A stretch of 5,572 bases of DNA, taken from NCBI GenBank assembly GCA_937871605.1, contig CALMRM010000077.1, forward strand, positions 1,623 to 7,194, written 5' to 3'. A model generated the notes under the pieces. The model was not told the DNA's origin and ran no database searches. It worked only from the letters and a program-made list of their open reading frames with translations. Origin of the DNA: an uncultured Terriglobus sp. (GTDB taxonomy: Bacteria > Acidobacteriota > Terriglobia > Terriglobales > Acidobacteriaceae). This document shows, piece by piece, positions 1 through 4,877 of the stretch. The translations under genes and the position numbers were made by a program. Within the stretch, counting starts at the first letter, position 1, and each line of letters opens with the position of its first letter.

Positions 1-1
1 A

Positions 2-142
2 ACTGAAGCAACGTATGTCGAGCTAGAAGAGCGATGCGGCAGGATCGGCAAGATGCTCCTTCGGCTGTCAACCTACCTGCGCGCTCCAGAACGCCAGCCA
101 AACCACACAACCAACAACCCACAACGAAAAACGAGAGCATAG
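2..142 (+). CDS. C-terminal end of a probable four-helix-bundle (S23/IVP-like) protein, 5' partial
   Basis: One forward frame is open from the window edge and ends at TAG 140-142, giving 46 residues. The first part (TEATYVELEERCGRIGKMLL, then RLSTYLR) looks like the last amphipathic helix of the four-helix-bundle family related to 23S rRNA intervening-sequence proteins, which often end in a 'Y..L...... IG+ML..L...L' helix; this is from memory. The last 19 residues are a polar Asn/Thr/Gln/Arg-rich tail encoded by a T-free stretch, and probably disordered. The stop codon overlaps the GTG of the downstream kinase by one base (TAGTG), which suggests translational coupling. The molecular function of this family is unknown. 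Most of the gene lies outside the window, so the family call is tentative; the open frame and one-base overlap are direct observations. Confidence 0.5.
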   Translation, partial: TEATYVELEERCGRIGKMLLRLSTYLRAPERQPNHTTNNPQRKTRA

Positions 143-1089
143 TGGCAATTCTTGTAGTTGGTTCCGTAGCCTTCGATACCCTCACCACACCTTCGGGTCA
201 GCGCAAAAAAATCCTTGGTGGTGCCGCCACACACTTTTCCCTTGCGGCATCGTTCTTCACGGACGTGCGTGTTGTCGGCGTCGTCGGCAACGACTTCACC
301 GCCGAGCATGAAGCCGTGATGACCCGCAAAGGTGTAGACACCACCGGCATTGAGCACGCGGAAGGCCTGTCGTTCCACTGGACCGGCAGCTACGAAGGCA
401 CGCTGGGCGAAGCCAAGACGTTGGGCACGGACCTGAACGTGTTTGGCAGCTTTGATCCGAAGATCCCCCAGAGCTACAAGGACTCGGATTACCTGTTCCT
501 CGCCAACATCGACCCGGTGCTGCAGCTGCGTGTGCGAGAGGCGCTGCCCGGCGTCAAGATGGTGGCGGGCGACACCATGAACTACTGGATTGCCGACCAT
601 CGCGAGAACCTGCTGAAGGTGCTGCGTGAAGAGGACATCCTCATCATCAACGACGGCGAAGCGCGCCTTTTGACGGGCGAGCATAACCTCGTGACCGCGG
701 CGAAGAAGGTGATGGAACTGGGGCCGAAGTCGCTGGTCATCAAGCATGGTGAGTACGGTGCGACAGCGTTCTTCAGCGAGCGTTCGTTCAATGACAAAGC
801 TGCAAGCCTGACGCCGTTTCGCGCACCAGCCCTGCCCATCGAAACCGTGGTCGATCCAACCGGCGCGGGCGACAGCTTCGCGGGCGGCTTCTATGGCTAC
901 ATCGCATCGCAGCCGGCACTGACGCCGCAGGTGTTCCGCACGGCCATGTTCTACGGCGGCGTGATGGGTTCGTTCGCGGTTGAGCGCTTCGGCACGGAGC
1001 GACTGCAAGAGGTCACGCGAGAAGAGATCGATGCGCGGTTCCGGCTGTTCCAGGAGATCTCACACCTGGACCTCGACCGCACGGTGTAG
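142..1089 (+). CDS. PfkB-family carbohydrate kinase (ribokinase-like fold)
   Basis: This 315-residue protein is of normal length for the PfkB/ribokinase family, cytosolic enzymes that transfer phosphate from ATP to a sugar or nucleoside hydroxyl. The N-terminal strand is MAILVVGSVAFD, followed by the family's Gly-Gly motif (GGAATHFS, 26-33). NDGE at 170-173 fits the NxxE metal-binding motif. The PfkB signature DPTGAGDSFAGG is at 238-249; Asp244 is the expected catalytic base and GAG forms the anion hole. The GTG at 142 was chosen because it places the first strand at the N-terminus as usual in this family. The ATG at 34, in the same frame, would add 36 Gln/Arg/Pro-rich residues that lie over the preceding gene's tail. 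A weak GAGAG (133-137) sits 4 nt upstream, and coupling to the upstream gene is likely. The substrate cannot be told: the 'lid' region matches no subgroup I can name. Downstream lies the repeat region, with no U-tract terminator seen. Confidence 0.9.
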   Translation: MAILVVGSVAFDTLTTPSGQRKKILGGAATHFSLAASFFTDVRVVGVVGNDFTAEHEAVMTRKGVDTTGIEHAEGLSFHWTGSYEGTLGEAKTLGTDLNVFGSFDPKIPQSYKDSDYLFLANIDPVLQLRVREALPGVKMVAGDTMNYWIADHRENLLKVLREEDILIINDGEARLLTGEHNLVTAAKKVMELGPKSLVIKHGEYGATAFFSERSFNDKAASLTPFRAPALPIETVVDPTGAGDSFAGGFYGYIASQPALTPQVFRTAMFYGGVMGSFAVERFGTERLQEVTREEIDARFRLFQEISHLDLDRTV

Positions 1090-1183
1090 CTCGTTGCTCC
1101 CGTTGTTCGTTGCTATCGTTGTTGGTTGTTGTCGTTGTTCGTTGTTCCCGCAATTCGTTGCTCCCGTAGCTCGTTGCTCCCGT
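1086..1183 (+). repeat. 18-bp perfect direct repeat, copies at 1086-1103 and 1166-1183
   Basis: The sequence GTAGCTCGTTGCTCCCGT occurs at 1086-1103 and again, exactly, at 1166-1183. The copies are 80 bp apart, which is five times the 16-bp period of the surrounding array. The first copy contains the pfkB stop codon (TAG, 1087-1089), so the array abuts and slightly enters the kinase gene. The second copy is the junction of the last two units of the left block. The simplest reading is that these are the best-preserved parts of one tandem array rather than attachment sites. Confidence 0.85.
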
Positions 1184-1186
1184 CGA
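1091..1186 (+). repeat. Left tandem array: six 16-bp units, T/G/C-rich
   Basis: Six head-to-tail units of exactly 16 bp can be read starting at 1091, 1107, 1123, 1139, 1155 and 1171. The best-preserved form is TCGTTGCTCCCGTTGT; the third unit is the most divergent, and the last bases of each unit vary most. Within a unit there is a weaker 8-bp sub-period of the type CGTTGTTC. The + strand here is almost free of A (only a few A in 96 bases). No gene is supported: the frames give low-complexity Ser/Cys/Arg/Val peptides. It faces the right array (1194-1259) in inverted orientation. Confidence 0.85.
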
Positions 1187-1257
1187 TGTGAATAACGAGA
1201 ACACCGGCGAACGAGAACAACGGCGAACGAGAACAACGACAGCAACGAGAACAACGG
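1100..1257. repeat. Imperfect inverted repeat: arms 1100-1123 and 1232-1257
   Basis: Read by hand, the reverse complement of 1232-1257 matches 1100-1123 at 23 of 24 positions, with one mismatch (A1115) and a 2-nt bulge in the right arm. The loop between is 108 nt and can pair further in patches, since both sides consist of related 16-bp units in opposite orientation. An RNA read from the + strand could fold into a long imperfect hairpin just after the pfkB stop codon. No run of U follows the right arm, so it is not a classic intrinsic terminator. It may protect the 3' end of the pfkB message, separate the two transcription units, or be a remnant of a small inverted-repeat element; none of these is shown by sequence alone. 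Confidence 0.75.
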
Positions 1258-1259
1258 CA
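1194..1259 (+). repeat. Right tandem array: four 16-bp units, A/G/C-only
   Basis: Units start at 1194, 1210, 1226 and 1244. The common form is AACGAGAACAACGGCG; the third unit ends ACGACA and is followed by two extra bases (GC) before the fourth. A partial fifth copy (AACAACGAAACGAAG) follows at 1260. The + strand has no T from 1194 to 1290. The units are the reverse-complement type of the left array (GAACAACG versus CGTTGTTC). From 1280 to 1323 the sequence is a short GC-rich leader with a small tandem repeat (CACCACTG at 1285 and 1294). I see no convincing -35/-10 promoter for the downstream operon. Confidence 0.85.
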
Positions 1260-1323
1260 AACAACGAAACGAAGCACCGGGCGGCACCACTGCCACCACT
1301 GTGCTGCGCGCGCGGTACCCTGT

Positions 1324-1328
1324 AGGTG
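1324..1328 (+). promoter_or_regulatory. Ribosome binding site of the glycosyltransferase gene
   Basis: AGGTG at 1324-1328 can pair with the anti-Shine-Dalgarno sequence and lies 6 nt before ATG 1335. This supports ATG 1335 over the in-frame GTG 1326, which overlaps the site and has no Shine-Dalgarno sequence of its own. A further in-frame ATG at 1473, just before the first membrane segment, has no clear binding site. Confidence 0.55.
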
Positions 1329-1334
1329 CACATC

Positions 1335-3116
1335 ATGCTGACTGCCCGCACCATCCATGCGCCGCGCCGCCGCGGCCAGCCCAGCCTGCCACGCACCGCC
1401 GCACCTCGGCAGCGGCCCGCCACAGAACCGCGCGACCCGAACGGCGTCTACCCCGCCACGCGTCCTGAGTTGATGCCGATTGCGCTTGCTGCAGTGATCC
1501 TGGCCTTCCTTGCGCTGCTCGTCTGCGCGTCGCGTGGCTGGCTGCTGCTGTACGGTGACGCAGTGGCGCACCTGGGCATCGCACGGCGCATCGTCGATTC
1601 GCGGTACCCGGGGTTGGCGCAGCTGGGCGGCGTCTGGCTGCCGCTGCCGCACCTGCTGATGCTGCCCTTTGCCCAGCGTCTGGACTGGTGGCAAAATGGC
1701 ATGGCGGGCGCATGGCCCTCGCTGGCGGCGTACGTCTTAGGCGTCACCGGGTGCTACGCGCTGTGCCGCAAGCTGGTGCCGTTTGCGTGGGCGTTCGCAG
1801 GCACCGCCTTTTTCGCGCTCAATCCCAATCTGCTGTACCTCTCCACCACCGCCATGACAGAGCCGCTCTTTCTGGCGCTGCTGCTGTGGTCTACCGTGGT
1901 CGCGTGGGAGGCCGTGGAGGCACTGCAAACGGGCAAGATCGCAACGGCACGTACGCGGCTCCTCGTCAGCGGCCTGTTAACCATGGCCATGGTGTTTACG
2001 CGCTACGACGGCTGGATCGTTGGTGCGACGGTGTGGTTGCTGCTGGCCCTGGCGTGGTGGCGCTCCGTCGAAACGACGAAACAGGCAACGGGAAACGCCT
2101 TTCTGGGCATGACGTTGCTGGCCGTTGCGGGGCCGTTGCTCTGGTTTGCGTACAACGCCAAATACCAGGGCGACTGGCTCGACTTCCTGCGCGGGCCGTA
2201 CTCCGCGAAGGCCATTGAGGAGAAGACCACGCCACCCGGTTCGCTGCCGCGCCGCGGCATGTACAACCCCGGCTGGGCGTTCCTGTACTTCACCCGCGCG
2301 GCACAGGTGGATGCTGTGGCGTACGAGCTTGGCTTTGGGGTATTGGCCACGTCACTGGCGGGTGCGTGGCTCATGGCGCTTACACGTCTTCCGCGTGTCG
2401 TCGCAGTGCTGCTGTGGCTGCCGCTGCCGTTCTATGTGTACTCCGTGGCTTGGGGGCACATCCCCATCTTTGTGCCGCAACTGTATCCCGGTTCGTACTA
2501 CAACGCACGCTATGGCATGGAACTGCTGCCCGCCTTTGCGGTGTGTACCGCCGTGGCCTGCGCGGCGGCGGAACGGTGGCTGCGCGCACAGAAGCCGAAG
2601 CTGGCGGATGCGTTCTTCTTTGTCACGCTGGTCTGCATCATTGTGAATGTCTTCGCCATGATGGGTACCTTTGGCACGCTGCTGCAGAAGGTGCGCGGAG
2701 AAGACGCGTGGAGCACAAAGGTGCCGCGCTGGCTTTCCGCGCCGCCGCTGGTCTACGACGAAGCTGTGGTGAACTCGCGCACGCGCATCCCGTTTGAGCT
2801 GGCCCTGTCCAAGGAAATACTGCGGCTGTATGGCGGTGGCACCATCATGTTCGACACCAACGAACACATCGGCGCCATCCAGGACGCGGGCCTGCCGCTC
2901 AAGACGCTCATCAGCCCGCTCGACTCGCAGAGCTTCGATCGCGCGCGGCAGCAACCAGCGCGGTATGCCGACCTGGTCATCGCACTCGAAGGGGATCCGG
3001 TGGCGCAGGCCGTGGCCGCGCACCCTGAGGGTCTTACCGAAATCGAAGTGCTGTGCCACACCGGCCAACCCTGCGCCAAGCTCTACCGGAGTTCGGCGCA
3101 CACGGGAAGCCTCTGA
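1335..3116 (+). CDS. Putative GT-C membrane glycosyltransferase (GT39/ArnT/PMT_2-like)
   Basis: This 593-residue polytopic protein resembles GT-C transferases, which move a sugar from a polyprenyl-phosphate donor on the outer face of the inner membrane. A Pro/Arg-rich, probably cytosolic N-terminus (1-46) precedes the first membrane segment (about 47-65). Then comes YGDAVAH (73-79), where Asp75 sits in the first outer loop as the catalytic or metal-binding Asp of GT-C enzymes does. About ten more hydrophobic segments follow (near 127-144, 148-168, 174-193, 208-221, 226-243, 255-273, 333-351, 354-374, 397-411, 424-445). FTRYDGW (221-227) and NARYGMELLPAF (390-401) resemble conserved positions seen in such proteins. 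The last 145 residues are soluble, with an alternating alpha/beta look. Acceptor and sugar are unknown. The stop codon overlaps the dapF start by one base, so it is probably translated in an operon with peptidoglycan genes. The start was chosen from the AGGTG site; the N-terminal tail may be overcalled if ATG 1473 is used. Confidence 0.75.
   Translation: MLTARTIHAPRRRGQPSLPRTAAPRQRPATEPRDPNGVYPATRPELMPIALAAVILAFLALLVCASRGWLLLYGDAVAHLGIARRIVDSRYPGLAQLGGVWLPLPHLLMLPFAQRLDWWQNGMAGAWPSLAAYVLGVTGCYALCRKLVPFAWAFAGTAFFALNPNLLYLSTTAMTEPLFLALLLWSTVVAWEAVEALQTGKIATARTRLLVSGLLTMAMVFTRYDGWIVGATVWLLLALAWWRSVETTKQATGNAFLGMTLLAVAGPLLWFAYNAKYQGDWLDFLRGPYSAKAIEEKTTPPGSLPRRGMYNPGWAFLYFTRAAQVDAVAYELGFGVLATSLAGAWLMALTRLPRVVAVLLWLPLPFYVYSVAWGHIPIFVPQLYPGSYYNARYGMELLPAFAVCTAVACAAAERWLRAQKPKLADAFFFVTLVCIIVNVFAMMGTFGTLLQKVRGEDAWSTKVPRWLSAPPLVYDEAVVNSRTRIPFELALSKEILRLYGGGTIMFDTNEHIGAIQDAGLPLKTLISPLDSQSFDRARQQPARYADLVIALEGDPVAQAVAAHPEGLTEIEVLCHTGQPCAKLYRSSAHTGSL
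3104..3109 (+). promoter_or_regulatory. Ribosome binding site of dapF
   Basis: GGGAAG lies 6 nt upstream of ATG 3116 and inside the last codons of the glycosyltransferase gene. It fixes the start at 3116 (protein MIPFVKAHACGNDF), in agreement with the family N-terminus, and argues against the in-frame upstream ATG at 3053. Confidence 0.55.
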
Positions 3117-3934
3117 TGATTCCGTTTGTGAAGGCACACGCCTGCGGCAATGATTTCCTGGTCGTCGAAGAGCAGTTCGCCAAGAGTCAGCACGCGCCCC
3201 TGGCTCGACTGCTTTGCCAGCGCAACACGGGCGTGGGTGCCGATGGTGTGGAGTTTCTCGACCGCCGCCCTGACGGCTCGCACTTTCTGCGGCTCTTCAA
3301 TGCAGACGGCTCCGAAGCGGAGCTCTCTGGCAACGGCACGCGTTGCGTAGCGGCATGGCTTGCGCACAGTGAGGGATTGCGAGACCTCACGTTAGGCACA
3401 CACGGTGGGCCGCGTGCCTGCCGCGTGATGGAGTGCCACGGGGAGCATTTTGAGATCCAGACCGCCATGGGCACACCGCAGGTGCAACCCCGTACCGTGG
3501 CTGTGCCGGATATCGGCAGCGTCGCAGGGGCGGTGGTAGACGTGGGCAACCCGCACTTCGTGCTGTTCACAGACGCGAAAGACTTCAGCGCCCATAGGTT
3601 GCCGTGGGAAGAACTGGGTGCACGCATCTGTACCCACCCGGACTTTCCGCGCGGCACCAACGTGGAGTTTGTGCGGGTGCTCTCGCCGTCAGAAATTGCC
3701 TTTCGCATCTACGAGCGGGGGGTGGGGCCGACGCAGTCGTCTGGCACGGGCACGTCTGCTTCGGCTGCGGCCAGCATCGCGTTGCGCGGCTGCCACTCTG
3801 CATTGCTGGCGAGTTCGCTGGGCGGTGCGCAGCGCGTCGTCTGGCGACCGGGTGAGCCGCTGATGCTGACGGGCCCGGCTGAGATCATCTGCACGGGACA
3901 GGTCAGTGTCCAGGCCTTGGAGAGCAAGGCGTGA
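3116..3934 (+). CDS. dapF: DapF-like diaminopimelate epimerase with both catalytic Cys replaced by Ser
   Basis: At 272 residues it has normal DapF length. DapF interconverts LL-DAP and meso-DAP without cofactor, using two cysteines as acid and base. Family motifs in order: HACGNDF (8-14), NTGVGADGVEF (37-47), FNADGSEAELSGNGTRC (61-77), GNPHF (144-148), GTNVEF (180-185), YERGVGPTQSSGTGTSA (199-215). The expected ligand-binding Asn12, Asn62, Asn145, Asn182, Glu200 and Arg201 are all present. The residue before GNG, normally the first catalytic Cys (Cys73 in E. coli), is Ser71 (TCT at 3326). The residue before GTG, normally the second (Cys217), is Ser209 (TCT at 3740). Other cysteines near the site are Cys10 and Cys77. 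The reading frame is intact, so this is not a decayed gene. It overlaps the upstream stop by 1 bp and the downstream start by 4 bp, between a glycosyltransferase and ldcA-mpl, which favours a DAP-related role. Activity on DAP, or on another amino acid, is unproven. Confidence 0.85.
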   Translation: MIPFVKAHACGNDFLVVEEQFAKSQHAPLARLLCQRNTGVGADGVEFLDRRPDGSHFLRLFNADGSEAELSGNGTRCVAAWLAHSEGLRDLTLGTHGGPRACRVMECHGEHFEIQTAMGTPQVQPRTVAVPDIGSVAGAVVDVGNPHFVLFTDAKDFSAHRLPWEELGARICTHPDFPRGTNVEFVRVLSPSEIAFRIYERGVGPTQSSGTGTSASAAASIALRGCHSALLASSLGGAQRVVWRPGEPLMLTGPAEIICTGQVSVQALESKA

Positions 3935-4872
3935 TCAAGCCGAAACGGCTGCGGGCGGGCGCTCGCATCGCTGTTGTCTCGCCTGCAAGTACGCCGCCAG
4001 AAGCGAAGGTACAGCTGGGCATGCAGCGGCTGCGCGAGCTTGGCTACGAGCCCGTGCTGATGCCGTCGGCGCTGGCGGCAGGGCCGCTGAACTATGCCGG
4101 TGAGGCTGCGGCCCGCGCTGCCGATCTGCACGCCGCATTCGCCGATCCCGCGATCGATGCCGTGCTGTGCGCACGCGGCGGCTGGGGCGCGGCGGAGCTG
4201 CTGCCGCTGCTGGATGCGGAGCTGATTCGTGCCAACCCGAAGCCGTTCCTGGGCTACAGCGATCCCACCACGCTGCACCTCCTGTTCGCGCAGGTGTGTG
4301 GGCTGCACACGTTTCACGCGCCCATGCTCACACCCGACTTCGCCCGTGGCGACCGGCTGGCCGACGGCGTTGACCTCTACTCGTGGCAGCATGCGCTCGA
4401 GAACACGGACTCGTGGACGCTGGACGCCCGGCACGGTATGCGGGTGCTCAAGCCGGGCACGGCGGAGGGCACACTCATCGGCGGCTGCCTCGCCTTGCTG
4501 GTGGAGTCGCTGGGCACGCCGTACGCCATGCAACCGCCGCCGGGCGACCTTCTCCTGTTCCTGGAGGAAGTGGGCACCAAGCCCTACCAGTGGGATCGGA
4601 TGCTGCTGCACCTGCGGTATGCCGGGCTGCTGGACCGGGTGCGCGGCATCATTTTCGGAGACATGGAGCAATGCTGCGCTCCCGGTGACGAAATGGCCCT
4701 TTTAGAGCGCACTTTGGTGCACAATTTGCGCTCTTTTGCGGGTCCAATTGCGCTTGGATTGCGCTCCGGACACGTAAATACACCCAATATCACGCTCCCA
4801 ATGGGTGTTTTTGCACGGGTAACGTGCACTTCCGACGCATCTCTGCAGATTCTGGAATCGGCGGTAGAGTAG
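3931..4872 (+). CDS. ldcA: LD-carboxypeptidase, peptidase family S66
   Basis: This 313-residue protein is of typical length for cytosolic LD-carboxypeptidases, which remove the terminal D-Ala from the murein tetrapeptide L-Ala-D-Glu-mDAP-D-Ala during cell-wall recycling. The N-terminal domain has the ARGGWGAAELLPLLD block (81-95) and the nucleophile motif GYSD (108-111) with Ser110. LFLEEVGTKPYQWDRML (209-225) carries Glu212, and SGHVNTPNITLPMG (279-292) carries His281. Ser110/Glu212/His281 match the family Ser-Glu-His triad in order and spacing (Ser115/Glu217/His285 in Pseudomonas aeruginosa LdcA, from memory). The start GTG 3931 overlaps the dapF stop (GTGA) and has GGAGAG at 3919-3924. No signal peptide is seen. 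The last ~60 codons (from about 4691) are clearly less GC-rich than the rest. The neighbours (dapF before, mpl after) fit the recycling role. Confidence 0.9.
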   Translation: MIKPKRLRAGARIAVVSPASTPPEAKVQLGMQRLRELGYEPVLMPSALAAGPLNYAGEAAARAADLHAAFADPAIDAVLCARGGWGAAELLPLLDAELIRANPKPFLGYSDPTTLHLLFAQVCGLHTFHAPMLTPDFARGDRLADGVDLYSWQHALENTDSWTLDARHGMRVLKPGTAEGTLIGGCLALLVESLGTPYAMQPPPGDLLLFLEEVGTKPYQWDRMLLHLRYAGLLDRVRGIIFGDMEQCCAPGDEMALLERTLVHNLRSFAGPIALGLRSGHVNTPNITLPMGVFARVTCTSDASLQILESAVE

Positions 4873-4877
4873 AACGC

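Noticed and set aside
34..141. Longer pfkB start at ATG 34
   Set aside because: It adds 36 low-complexity residues ahead of the normal first strand and lies over the coding tail of the preceding gene; GTG 142 fits the family.
1091..1259. CRISPR-like array
   Set aside because: The units are 16 bp, imperfect and directly adjacent, with no unique spacers and no cas genes nearby; orientation also flips midway.
1100..1290. Classic rho-independent terminator after pfkB
   Set aside because: The inverted repeat has a loop of about 108 nt and is followed by a T-free tract, so the required U-run is missing.
1188..1325. Small + strand frame GTG 1188 to TAG 1325 (45 codons)
   Set aside because: It is an Asn/Thr/Arg low-complexity peptide read through the right repeat array, with no ribosome binding site; openness comes from the lack of T in the tract.
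3053..3115. Longer dapF start at ATG 3053
   Set aside because: The extra 21 residues are out-of-frame reading of the glycosyltransferase 3' end; ATG 3116 has a ribosome binding site and gives the family N-terminus.
2352..3137. Reverse-strand frame (261 codons) opposite the glycosyltransferase
   Set aside because: Shadow frame with Arg/His/Gln-rich sequence and no domain I recognise; the + strand protein has coherent membrane segments.
3116..3934. dapF as a pseudogene because both catalytic Cys are missing
   Set aside because: The frame is full-length with all binding motifs, ribosome binding site and coupled neighbours intact; two in-place Ser substitutions do not look like decay.
3709..4671. 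Long reverse-strand frame (320 codons) opposite dapF and ldcA
   Set aside because: It is antisense to two genes with clear catalytic motifs, has His/Arg/Gln-rich composition typical of GC-rich shadow frames, and shows no recognisable motif.
4750..4800. Sigma-70 promoter for mpl inside ldcA (TTGGAT near 4754, TAAATA near 4775)
   Set aside because: The spacing is about 15 bp and the -10 match is poor; not strong enough to annotate.
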